A stretch of 64,000 nucleotides of DNA from an uncultured Sulfitobacter sp. (GCA_937138475.1 CAKZPD010000028.1:95281-159280), one strand, 5' to 3'. Shown: positions 20,376-27,672, counted from the first letter of the stretch. Made by a program: numbers and translations. The notes: generated from the letters alone by a model not told the origin.

Positions 20376-20867
20376 TTAGAATTTGCTGTCAGCAATGCGC
20401 AACTGGCGCGCGCGGCTTAGGATTGCGTCTTCGACGGCGCGGGTGGTGGCATCGGGGGCCGGGCCGCTGCGGGTTTGCAGCGCCAGATTAAGCGACCGGG
20501 CGTCCAGCGCCGGATCATTGATCAACACCGTGGCGCGATAGGCGCGCCCGCCGCCGGGCGGGGTGCCAAAGCCGGTCAGGATGACGCCGGTGAACGGGTC
20601 AACCGATGTGATCGGCAAAAAGCCAAGGACTTCGATCGTGGCGGCCCACAGGTATTTGTTCACCTGCACCTTGGTTTCGGGGTTCTTCTGGCCGAAAAGT
20701 TGCCAGATGGTGTCTTCTTGATCGACGAAATCGGGGTGCGCGCTGTCTTGTTGCTGAGGTTGCGATTGCCCGTCAGGCAGGCCCGCCGGGCGAATAACCC
20801 CGCAAGAAGCCAAGGCAAAAAGGGCCAGCACCCCAATAAAACGTCCGATATCCAAACGTCGCAGCAT
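20376..20867 (-). CDS. DUF3576 lipoprotein
   Basis: 163 residues with a lipobox LASC (MLRRLDIGRFIGVLALFALASCG, cited by ends; Cys about 22). The conserved body includes TIWQLFGQKNPETKVQVNKYLW (cited by ends) and TSVDPFTGVILTGFGTPPGG, which I recognise as DUF3576. Probably a periplasm-facing inner- or outer-membrane lipoprotein; function unknown. Located upstream of leuS on the same strand and divergent from the porin gene, with 282 bases between. Confidence 0.8.
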   Translation of the reverse strand: MLRRLDIGRFIGVLALFALASCGVIRPAGLPDGQSQPQQQDSAHPDFVDQEDTIWQLFGQKNPETKVQVNKYLWAATIEVLGFLPITSVDPFTGVILTGFGTPPGGGRAYRATVLINDPALDARSLNLALQTRSGPAPDATTRAVEDAILSRARQLRIADSKF

Positions 20868-20992
20868 AACAGCGATCCTTCATTTGTTCGCGCACTGGTC
20901 TAGCCAAGCTGGCCTGCGCGGGCAAGCTATAGTTGGCCCAAAGCCAAGCCATATCCGGGCCGGGCCGCCCGATCCGGCGCGCAGGCGCATTT

Positions 20993-21013
20993 TGCAGGTG
21001 TGGCAAACCTGCA
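20993..21013. promoter_or_regulatory. Dyad upstream of porin 1
   Basis: TGCAGGT-N7-ACCTGCA is a perfect dyad with 7-base arms, 137 bases upstream of the porin start and 126 bases from the divergent DUF3576 start. Its spacing fits a dimeric regulator; which one is unknown. No obvious -35/-10 pair was identified in the rest of the 20868-21149 gap. Confidence 0.4.
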
Positions 21014-21149
21014 TCATCTCTGGCGACTTTCGCTTTTGCCGGTCCAGAGTTCTTGCATTGCGATGGGAAAAAGCGCGAAACACCTGTCATACCTTTTCCG
21101 GATTCCCCGGATCAGGCATGTGAAATTATCTAACCCCGAGGGACAACTC

Positions 21150-22007
21150 ATGAAAAAAGTTCTCTTCGCTACTACTGCCCTGATCGCCACAGCCGGCATG
21201 GCAGCAGCCGATATCAACCTGTCCGGCTACGGCCGTTTTGGTCTGAACCAGACAAAGTCTGGCGGCACAACAACATCCACGGTTGAAAACCGCATCAACG
21301 TAGACATCAAAGGCTCCGGTTCGAACGGCGACCTGTCTTGGGGTGGTAAACTGCGCATGCGTGGCTCCTCCGGTGCAGTCGCAACTTTGAACGCGCCTCA
21401 GGTTCACCTGACTTCGGGCAACGTCACCATCTATGCCGGCAACCTGCCAGGCGTTCTGGACTCCATGCCTGGCGTATACGCGCCAACAGTTGGTTACACC
21501 GGTGGCAACTTTGCCAACATGGTAACAGCCGGCGACAACCTGGCCTATTCGTCGACAGGCGCTGGCGCCAATGGCGTTCAGGTTAACTATTCGATGGGTG
21601 ACATCTCGGTTGCGGCTTCGACAGCTGACGGCGCAGGCGACACACAGTTCTCCGTTCAGTATTCTGCTGGCGCACTGACATTCGCTGCTGGTGTTCAGCA
21701 GGGTGACGTTGCGGCTGACGACGTAACAGCGATCACAGTTGGCTACTCGATGGGCGACATGTCCTTCACCGCCGGCTATGGCGACAACAACGGCACCACA
21801 CGCAACGCCGTAACTGTTGGCTACAGCGTATCTGCTGACACATCCGTGACTGTTTATGCTGCAAACGTCAGCACCGCAGGCACAGACACAGCCTTTGGTC
21901 TGGGCGCCAAGCACAGCCTGGGTGGCGGTGCTTCCCTGGGTGTCGGCTTTGAAGAAAACACTGCCGGCGCACAGCGTGCCGAAATCGGTGTATCTTTGGG
22001 CTTCTAA
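21150..22007 (+). CDS. General porin (Rhodobacter type), copy 1
   Basis: 285 residues; outer-membrane beta-barrel for diffusion of small hydrophilic solutes. Start ATG at 21150 with GAGGGA 8 bases upstream. Signal peptide residues 1-20 (MKKVLFATTALIATAGMAAA), then ADINLSGYGRFGLNQ, the typical first strand of Rhodobacter-type porins. Alternating strand pattern throughout (GYSMGDMSFTAGYGDNN) and a C-terminal Phe (GVSLGF) as the BAM recognition end. Codon use is strongly biased to a few codons, as in highly expressed genes. A paralogue on the opposite strand at 26594-27472 shares an exact 89-bp segment. Confidence 0.9.
   Translation: MKKVLFATTALIATAGMAAADINLSGYGRFGLNQTKSGGTTTSTVENRINVDIKGSGSNGDLSWGGKLRMRGSSGAVATLNAPQVHLTSGNVTIYAGNLPGVLDSMPGVYAPTVGYTGGNFANMVTAGDNLAYSSTGAGANGVQVNYSMGDISVAASTADGAGDTQFSVQYSAGALTFAAGVQQGDVAADDVTAITVGYSMGDMSFTAGYGDNNGTTRNAVTVGYSVSADTSVTVYAANVSTAGTDTAFGLGAKHSLGGGASLGVGFEENTAGAQRAEIGVSLGF
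21163..21251 (+). repeat. 89-bp perfect inverted repeat, arm in porin 1
   Basis: Every base of this segment occurs in inverted orientation at 27353-27441. It starts 13 bases after the A of the porin 1 start codon and covers the hydrophobic signal core and first beta strand up to GLNQ. Outside this block the two porin genes differ, including at silent positions. Confidence 0.9.
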
Positions 22008-22031
22008 TTCCTGAACAGGAATTAAGAAGTG

Positions 22032-22060
22032 GGCTGAGGGGCTTTGCCTCTCAGCCTTTT
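22032..22060 (+). terminator. Terminator of porin 1
   Basis: GGCTGAG-G-GGC, TTT loop, GCC-T-CTCAGCC: an 11-bp stem with one G-T wobble followed by TTTT, 25 bases after the porin stop. Confidence 0.85.
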
Positions 22061-22085
22061 CCTGTTTCAACGCGAATCATTTTTT

Positions 22086-22110
22086 GCGTCAAAATACACC
22101 AGAAAGGGGA
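22086..22110 (+). repeat. Direct repeat A (candidate recombination or regulatory site)
   Basis: Matches 27551-27575 at 19 of 25 positions in the same orientation, with the exact core AAAATACACC and flanking GCG and AAGG/GA. It lies in an AT-rich stretch (22060-22240) between the porin terminator and the recombinase gene. Confidence 0.35.
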
Positions 22111-22282
22111 AGTGCTTAGATTTTAATATACTTTGGGGTGTAAATTTAACCAGTTTGACTGCTGTTTTACCGTTTCTTCTTGGCTTTCAGTATAATTTGC
22201 CAAAGAAACCCCTGCGGCTTGGCGCTTTGTTTTTGTGATGCTCTGCCGTGCTCGACCAGCAGTTCGTTATCGGAGCGTAATC

Positions 22283-23251
22283 ATGTTTAATCTGTTTTCC
22301 CGGCCTCATGCCGTCAAAGCCGTGCCAGATACCGATCTGGAGGCGTTTTTCCACGATCACTACTATCCCTATGCCTGCGCCACCAAAAAGCGGCCGCGCT
22401 TTGATCTGTTGGTGTATCAGCGACATATCGCCCCCGGCCTTGGCGGGCTTGGCCTGCGCCAGATTTCGCTGCGCGAGATCGACAAATGGAAGCTGGGCCA
22501 GCTGCAATTGGGGCTGAAGAATTCCACCATCAACAAGCATATCTTTTTGCTGAACCAATTGATGAAACTGGCCAGCAACTGGGGCTTTACCGATCCAAAT
22601 CATCATCTTCTGCTCAAGCTGAAAAAGCTGCCGATCGGCGATTATTCGCAGAAATTCCTGACACAGCAGGAAATCGGCGCGCTGTTGCGGGGCTGTCAAA
22701 AAAGCCATCACCCGTTTTTGTTCCATGTTGCCAAGGTGTTGCTGCTGACCGGCGCGCGGATCGGTGAATTGCGCAACGCGGTGTGGGGCGATATCGACGA
22801 AGGCACCTGTATGTGGCGGGTGCCGCTGTCCAAAAGCGGCCGGTCGCGCGATATCTTTCTAAGCCAGGATGCCCTTGCCACCTTCCGCGAAGTCCGTCGC
22901 GAGGCGGCCTATCTGGGGCTGGGCACCCAGCCGCGCGATTTCGTGTTCACCAACCCGCGCAGCAAGACCAAATACGACAGCTTTTATGCCGCCTGGTATC
23001 GCGTGCTTGAGGCCGAGGGCCTGCCGACCATACGCATCCACGATCTGCGCCACACCTATGCCAGCATCCTTATCAACAACGGTGTCAGCATTTACGAGGT
23101 GCAGCGCCTGCTGGGCCATTCCAACATCACCATGACCCAGCGCTATGCGCATCTGCTGAAAAACAAGCTGCACCGCCGCACCGAGGTTGTCTCGAATGCC
23201 ATTCTCAGCGGGCACGTCAAGCCGCCCGGCGGTCATCACCCGCAGCTTTAG
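22283..23251 (+). CDS. Tyrosine recombinase / site-specific integrase
   Basis: 322 residues from ATG 22283 (CGGAG upstream). N-terminal SAM-like core-binding domain about 20-110, catalytic domain about 125-300. All catalytic residues are visible: R159 (TGARIGELR), K184 (PLSKSGRSR), H253 and R256 (IHDLRHTYAS), H279 (LLGHSN) and nucleophile Y288 (TQRYAHL). It stands alone: no excisionase, phage or plasmid genes adjoin it. Its position between two convergent porin genes sharing an inverted repeat raises the possibility of a local DNA-inverting role; that is inference. It could equally be an old integrase of a lost element. Confidence 0.92.
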   Translation: MFNLFSRPHAVKAVPDTDLEAFFHDHYYPYACATKKRPRFDLLVYQRHIAPGLGGLGLRQISLREIDKWKLGQLQLGLKNSTINKHIFLLNQLMKLASNWGFTDPNHHLLLKLKKLPIGDYSQKFLTQQEIGALLRGCQKSHHPFLFHVAKVLLLTGARIGELRNAVWGDIDEGTCMWRVPLSKSGRSRDIFLSQDALATFREVRREAAYLGLGTQPRDFVFTNPRSKTKYDSFYAAWYRVLEAEGLPTIRIHDLRHTYASILINNGVSIYEVQRLLGHSNITMTQRYAHLLKNKLHRRTEVVSNAILSGHVKPPGGHHPQL

Positions 23252-23254
23252 GCG

Positions 23255-23281
23255 AAAAAAGACCGGGCACAAGGCCCGGTC
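23255..23281 (-). terminator. Terminator of cenR transcript
   Basis: On the minus strand GACCGGGC-CTTGT-GCCCGGTC gives an 8-bp stem followed by six T's. It is oriented for the cenR transcript (stop at 23422) and abuts the 3' end of the convergent recombinase gene. In the 23282-23421 gap a further weak pair GACAGG...CCTGTC lies at about 23340-23362; nothing else is seen. Confidence 0.8.
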
Positions 23282-23421
23282 AGTCCAACAGGGAGGTGCA
23301 TGTCATAACCCGGACATGCGGCGGGGTCTTCAGGAAGGGACAGGTCATGAAAACCCTGTCACACCCCCCGCATAAGCGCTGTTCGTTAATAAACTGCCAA
23401 CGCCAGCAAAGTTTGGCGCCG

Positions 23422-24108
23422 TCAGGTCATCAAGCGATAGCCCCCCGATTCCGTCACCAAAAGCTGCACATTGGAGGGATCAGGTTCGATTTTCTGCCGC
23501 AGACGATAGATGTGTGTCTCGAGGGTGTGGGTCGTGACCCCGGCGTTATAGCCCCAAACCTCGTGGAGCAGCACATCGCGCGCCACAACACCTTCGGTGG
23601 ACCGATAGAGAAACTTGAGGATGTTGGTTTCCTTTTCGGTCAGGCGCACCTTTTTGTCATCCTCGGTAATCAGCATCTTCATTGCCGGTTTGAACGTATA
23701 AGGCCCCATCTGGAAAACCGCGTCCTCGGATTGTTCGTGTTGGCGCAGTTGCGCGCGAATACGGGCCAAAAGAACCGGGAATTTGAAGGGCTTAGACACA
23801 TAATCATTGGCGCCGGCGTCCAGCCCAAGGATGGTGTCGGAATCGCTGTCATGGGCGGTCAGCATCACAATCGGGCTTTTGACGCCCTGTTTGCGCATCA
23901 GGCGGCACAGCTCGCGGCCATCGGTATCGGGCAGGCCGACATCCAGGATCACCAGATCATAGATCGCCTCTTTGGCGCGCACCATTGCATCCGCCCCGGT
24001 CGCGGCCTCAAAAACGTCAAAATCCTCTGTTAAAACAAGCTGTTCGCTTAGGGCTTCGCGAAGATCATCATCATCGTCGACCAGCAAAATCTTTTTAAGT
24101 TGCGCCAT
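23422..24108 (-). CDS. cenR: OmpR-family response regulator, CenR type
   Basis: 228 residues from ATG 24106-24108 with AAGGAG upstream; an in-frame ATG five codons earlier is less likely. Receiver domain 1-120 with the acidic pocket LLVDDDDD, phospho-acceptor Asp in LVILDVGLPDTDG (about residue 53), and KPF near 103; winged-helix DNA-binding domain about 130-228 (THTLETHIYRLRQKIEPDP). The sequence resembles the CenR regulators that control envelope processes in alphaproteobacteria; the assignment is from memory of the family. No cognate kinase is adjacent. A 19-bp palindrome overlaps the leader. Confidence 0.82.
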   Translation of the reverse strand: MAQLKKILLVDDDDDLREALSEQLVLTEDFDVFEAATGADAMVRAKEAIYDLVILDVGLPDTDGRELCRLMRKQGVKSPIVMLTAHDSDSDTILGLDAGANDYVSKPFKFPVLLARIRAQLRQHEQSEDAVFQMGPYTFKPAMKMLITEDDKKVRLTEKETNILKFLYRSTEGVVARDVLLHEVWGYNAGVTTHTLETHIYRLRQKIEPDPSNVQLLVTESGGYRLMT

Positions 24109-24119
24109 CGTTATCTCCT

Positions 24120-24138
24120 TCACATTTCTGAAATGTGA
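24120..24138. promoter_or_regulatory. 19-bp perfect palindrome in cenR leader
   Basis: TCACATTTC-T-GAAATGTGA has 9-base arms around one base. It abuts the Shine-Dalgarno of cenR (24115-24120). A one-base loop cannot form an RNA hairpin, so it is more likely a DNA operator; autoregulation of cenR is a guess. Confidence 0.5.
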
Positions 24139-24265
24139 GCTTTGAAAGATACTAAGGCAAGCGCCGAGGCGGGAATTTCACGGGCTCGTGTCGAATGACC
24201 CGGCAAATGTTTCAATTCCGGTCGATTTGCCCTAGATCAGACAGGAAAAAAGCGGACACTGTAAC

Positions 24266-25354
24266 ATGATGAACCTTGCACCCAGCATAATTGAACGCCT
24301 TGCCCGCGCCCGTGCCGATCTGCGGATGGGGGTGCCTGTGGTGTTGTCCGGGGCGCGAACGATTTTGGTTGCAGCAGTGGAAACCGTTAATAATCAGCGC
24401 CTTAATCAGATAATGTCGATGGGGTCTGCACAGGTGGTGATCACCGCGCGCCGGGCGGAAACCCTGAAGGCCCGCGCCTATGATGGGGATATCGCGCGGG
24501 CCATGTTGCCCAAGGGCGCTGATTTGCGGTGGCTGCGCGCGGTCGCGGATCCGGCCGATGACTTGATGGCGCCGATGAAGGGGCCGCTGGATTGCGCGCG
24601 TGGCGGCGATGTCACCGCCGAACGGCTGGCGATCCAGCTGATAAAATCCGCCCAGCTTTTGCCCGCAGCATTGGTGGTTGAGATCACCAAGACCCGTGAA
24701 AAGTTTGAAAATCAGGGTCTTACAGTGATTTCCGTGGCGCAGGCCACCCCGCATTTGCGCGCCAACAGCCCGCTGCATCCGGTGGTTCATGCCCGCTTGC
24801 CGATGCGCGCCTCTGAGAGCGGGCGGCTGCATATTTTCCGCCCCGAGGATGGCGCAGATGAACATTATGCCATTGAAATTGGCCGCCCCGATCGCAGCCA
24901 GCCGGTGCTGGCGCGCTTGCATTCGGCCTGTTTCACCGGCGATGTGCTGGGCAGCCTGAAATGCGACTGTGGTCCGCAGCTTGATGCGGCGCTGGCCCAG
25001 ATGGCAGCCGAAGGGACTGGCCTGCTGCTGTATATGAACCAAGAGGGGCGCGGCATCGGCCTTGCCAATAAGATGCGCGCATATTCCCTGCAAGATCAAG
25101 GGTTTGATACGGTCGAGGCCAATCACCGACTAGGGTTCGAGGACGACGAGCGGGATTTCAGATTGGGGGCGGATATCCTGCGTGCCTTGGGGTTTTCCCA
25201 GGTGCGGCTGTTGACCAACAACCCCCGCAAGGTGGCAATGATGCAATCCAGCGGCATCACCGTCGCGCAGCGGGTGCCCCTGCGGGTGGGAAAAACCCCG
25301 CAAAACGCCGCCTATCTGGCGACAAAAGCCAATAAATCCGGGCATTTGATGTGA
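24266..25354 (+). CDS. ribA: GTP cyclohydrolase II with degenerate RibB-like N-terminal domain
   Basis: 362 residues; first step of riboflavin synthesis. The C-terminal half (about 175-362) is a complete GCHII: HSACFTGDVLGSLKCDCG holds the zinc cysteines, MNQEGRGIG the catalytic stretch, LLTNNPRK the end of the fold. Residues 1-150 resemble a DHBP synthase fold in outline (MGVPVVLSGA, VVITARRAETL) but lack its acidic ENEGD motif, so the RibB activity is probably absent. Two ATGs at the start (24266, 24269) are equivalent. The stop overlaps the next gene's GTG. Confidence 0.85.
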   Translation: MMNLAPSIIERLARARADLRMGVPVVLSGARTILVAAVETVNNQRLNQIMSMGSAQVVITARRAETLKARAYDGDIARAMLPKGADLRWLRAVADPADDLMAPMKGPLDCARGGDVTAERLAIQLIKSAQLLPAALVVEITKTREKFENQGLTVISVAQATPHLRANSPLHPVVHARLPMRASESGRLHIFRPEDGADEHYAIEIGRPDRSQPVLARLHSACFTGDVLGSLKCDCGPQLDAALAQMAAEGTGLLLYMNQEGRGIGLANKMRAYSLQDQGFDTVEANHRLGFEDDERDFRLGADILRALGFSQVRLLTNNPRKVAMMQSSGITVAQRVPLRVGKTPQNAAYLATKANKSGHLM

Positions 25355-25866
25355 CCCCGTATGATTTGGTCCTGACCCCTCGGGGCCTGCGGTTTATGGG
25401 GCGCCTTTACCCATGCAGCATCGGCAAGGGAGGGCCCAGCCCCGACAAGCACGAGGGGGACGGCGCGACGCCCTGCGGGGTGCACCGCATTGTTGGAATG
25501 CTGTATCGCCCTGACCGGATGCCGGCGCCCGCGCCCTGGGCTGTGCCCATCGGCCCGCGCGATTTATGGTCAGACGATCCGACCCTGCCGGGGTATAACC
25601 GCCATGTAAAAGCCCCCTTTGCCGGCAGCCACGAACGCCTGCGCCGCGCCGATCCCTTGTATGATCTGGTCTTGTTGACCGATTGGAACTGGCCTGATGC
25701 GCAGCCGGGGCGCGGGTCGGCGATCTTTATCCATCAGTGGCGCCGGCCCGGTTTCCCGACCGAAGGGTGCCTGGGGTTGTCACGTCAGAATTTGCGTTAT
25801 ATTTCAACGCATATTGGCATTGGATCGCGGTTTATTGTGCCACCGTTTCCCGCGCTCCGAAAATAG
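25351..25866 (+). CDS. L,D-transpeptidase (YkuD) family protein without signal peptide
   Basis: 171 residues starting at a GTG that overlaps the ribA stop. The YkuD catalytic block is near the end: FIHQWRRPGFPTEGCLGLS, with the conserved His and nucleophilic Cys separated by the expected spacing. Peptidoglycan crosslinking enzymes of this fold are normally exported, but no signal peptide or membrane segment is visible here; similar unexported YkuD proteins exist. Its last 35 bases overlap the convergent yggS 3' end. Confidence 0.8.
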   Translation: MTPYDLVLTPRGLRFMGRLYPCSIGKGGPSPDKHEGDGATPCGVHRIVGMLYRPDRMPAPAPWAVPIGPRDLWSDDPTLPGYNRHVKAPFAGSHERLRRADPLYDLVLLTDWNWPDAQPGRGSAIFIHQWRRPGFPTEGCLGLSRQNLRYISTHIGIGSRFIVPPFPALRK

Positions 25867-26491
25867 CGGATCCAACCCGAACATGGGTTGCGCCAAGGGC
25901 AATGGCGCGGGTGAAATCGCTGCTCATTCCCATGCTCAGGCCGGTCAGGCCATTGCGGGCGGCGATTTTCGCCAAGAGCGCAAAATGCAAGGACGCCTCT
26001 TCGGACACCGGCGGAATACACATCAATCCGCGCACGGGCAGATCCATATTCAGACACTCTTTGATAAAGGCGTCTGCCTCGCCCGGCAGCACCCCGGCCT
26101 TTTGCGGCTCTTCTCCGGTGTTGATTTGAATGAATAAATCGGGGCAATGCCCGATTTCTTGGGCAAGGCGGGCAAAGGTGGCGGCCAGTTTGGGGCGGTC
26201 CAGCGAATGGATGGCCTGAAACAATTCAAAGGCCTGGCGGGCTTTGTTGGTTTGCACCGGGCCAATCAGATGCAAATCAATCCCGTCAAAGCGTTGCCGA
26301 AAATCTGGCCATTTGCCTGCCGCCTCTTGCACACGGTTTTCGCCGAATACCCGATGGCCCTGATCCAGAATATGCGCGACGCGGTCGTTCGGTTGCACTT
26401 TGGACACCGCGATCAATGTAACCGCGCCGGCCGGCCGGCCGGCGGCGGCTTCTGCCTTTGCGATTTCGTCCTGAATTTCCGTCAATGCCAT
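25832..26491 (-). CDS. PLP homeostasis protein (YggS/ProsC)
   Basis: 219 residues from ATG 26489-26491. A pyridoxal phosphate-binding alanine-racemase-fold protein that buffers PLP. The PLP lysine is in LIAVSKVQP (K about 35), with HRVFGENRVQEA, HLIGPVQTNKA, and SMGMSSDF near the end as phosphate-binding loop. An upstream extension of the frame is open but has no support. It follows porin 2 with a terminator in between, so is transcribed separately from it. Confidence 0.9.
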   Translation of the reverse strand: MALTEIQDEIAKAEAAAGRPAGAVTLIAVSKVQPNDRVAHILDQGHRVFGENRVQEAAGKWPDFRQRFDGIDLHLIGPVQTNKARQAFELFQAIHSLDRPKLAATFARLAQEIGHCPDLFIQINTGEEPQKAGVLPGEADAFIKECLNMDLPVRGLMCIPPVSEEASLHFALLAKIAARNGLTGLSMGMSSDFTRAIALGATHVRVGSAIFGARETVAQ

Positions 26492-26536
26492 TGGTCGATC
26501 CCTTTTGCTTTGGCCCCAAAAACACCAGTTTGCGGC

Positions 26537-26569
26537 AAAAGAAAAGGGGCAGGCCCTGCGGCCCACCCC
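26537..26569 (-). terminator. Terminator of porin 2
   Basis: On the minus strand GGGGTGGGCC-GCAG-GGCCTGCCCC makes a 10-bp stem with two wobbles, followed by TTTTCTTTT, 25 bases after the porin 2 stop. Confidence 0.82.
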
Positions 26570-26593
26570 TTCCCAATGTGGATTGAAACTGGC

Positions 26594-27472
26594 TTAGAAG
26601 CCGAATTTCACACCGATTTCCGCGCGCTGTGTGCCCGCAGTGTTTTCTTCGATGCCTGCGCCAACGGAAACACCGCCGCCCAGGCTGTGGTTGGCGCCCA
26701 GGCCAAAGGCTGTGTCGGTGCCGGCTGTGGACACGTCAGCAACGTAAACGGTGACAGATGTGTCGGCCGATACGTTATAGCCCAAGGTCAAAGCGTTGCG
26801 CTTGGTGCCGTTGTTGTCGCCGTAACCGGCGGTGAAGGACATATCGCCCATCGAATAGCCAACTGTGACGGCTGTTACGTCATCAGCGGCAACGTCACCC
26901 TGCTGAACACCAGCAGCGAATGTCAGGTTGCCGGCCGAATAAGCAACGGTCAGCTGGTGATCGCCAGCGCCATCAGCTGTTGCGGCAGATACGGTCAGAT
27001 CGCCCATGACATAGTTTACCTGAACGCCGTTTGCGCCAGCGCCGGTCGACGAATAGGCCAGGTTGTCGCCTGATGTGACGATGTTCGCAAAGTTACCGCC
27101 TGTGTAACCTACGGTTGGGGCATAGACACCTGGCATGGATTCCAGTGGGCCAGGGATGTTACCCGCATAAACTGTAACGTTGCCCGAGCCGATGTGAACT
27201 TGGCCGCCGCTCAGTGTTGCTGTCGCGCCACCGGCTGTCCGCAGACGGACCTTGCCGCCCCAGCTCAGGTTGCCGTTTGTGCCGGAACCTTTGATGTCGA
27301 TGTTGACGCGGTTTTCAGTCGCAGTCGAGGACACACCACCGGATGGTTTCGACTGGTTCAGACCAAAACGGCCGTAGCCGGACAGGTTGATATCGGCTGC
27401 TGCCATGCCGGCTGTGGCGATCAGGGCAGTAGTAGCGAAGAAACCTTGTTCAATTCGGGCAAGGTAATTCAT
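26594..27472 (-). CDS. General porin (Rhodobacter type), copy 2 with unusual N-terminus
   Basis: 292 residues, same family and strand pattern as copy 1, ending in GVKFGF. The mature barrel is closely similar but the DNA differs at many silent sites outside an exact 89-bp block. The N-terminus is odd: MNYLARIEQG replaces the MKKVL of copy 1 before FFATTALIATAGMAAA, with an internal Glu in the n-region. No ribosome site lies at normal distance; an AAGGAGA is about 34 bases upstream. ACCTTG-N11-CAAGGT (27443-27465) sits between the start codon and the repeat. Expression from its own signals is therefore doubtful. Confidence 0.85.
   Translation of the reverse strand: MNYLARIEQGFFATTALIATAGMAAADINLSGYGRFGLNQSKPSGGVSSTATENRVNIDIKGSGTNGNLSWGGKVRLRTAGGATATLSGGQVHIGSGNVTVYAGNIPGPLESMPGVYAPTVGYTGGNFANIVTSGDNLAYSSTGAGANGVQVNYVMGDLTVSAATADGAGDHQLTVAYSAGNLTFAAGVQQGDVAADDVTAVTVGYSMGDMSFTAGYGDNNGTKRNALTLGYNVSADTSVTVYVADVSTAGTDTAFGLGANHSLGGGVSVGAGIEENTAGTQRAEIGVKFGF
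27353..27441 (-). repeat. 89-bp perfect inverted repeat, arm in porin 2
   Basis: Exact inverted copy of 21163-21251. It begins in codon 11 of porin 2, whereas in porin 1 it begins in codon 5, so the junction with unique sequence is abrupt. A second exact inverted match of 38 bp pairs 21675-21712 with 26889-26926. Confidence 0.9.
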
Positions 27473-27550
27473 ACTATTGGCCGAAAATGGGGGGTTTGCG
27501 CCAGTCTCCTTAAAAGTGTGCGGTGCGGAAAATATTGGTCCATACGTTTG

Positions 27551-27575
27551 GCGCTAAAATACACCCATAAGGAGA
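27551..27575 (+). repeat. Direct repeat B (candidate recombination or regulatory site)
   Basis: Partner of 22086-22110 (19 of 25 identical, shared core AAAATACACC, same orientation). It lies about 80 bases upstream of the porin 2 start, so it might instead be part of a porin promoter. Confidence 0.35.
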
Positions 27576-27672
27576 GTTCAGGCGCCCCGGATCAACAAAG
27601 CGGCGCCGGGGCATGGTGCTTGGGGCGGGGCTGGGATAGGGTGGCGCGAAACGGGGATTTCGGGGGGCCTTT

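Noticed and set aside
21150..22007. The two porins as a simple recent tandem duplication
   Set aside because: They are in inverted orientation, 4.6 kb apart, and diverged outside the 89-bp block, which does not fit one recent duplication event.
22283..23251. Recombinase as evidence of a prophage or integrative element
   Set aside because: Flanking genes are conserved housekeeping genes and no phage, conjugation or tRNA site is present; kept instead as a local recombinase candidate.
24375..24410. TTAA-N11-TTAA as a CtrA site
   Set aside because: CtrA full sites have a 7-base spacer; the spacer here is 11 and the site lies inside the ribA coding region.
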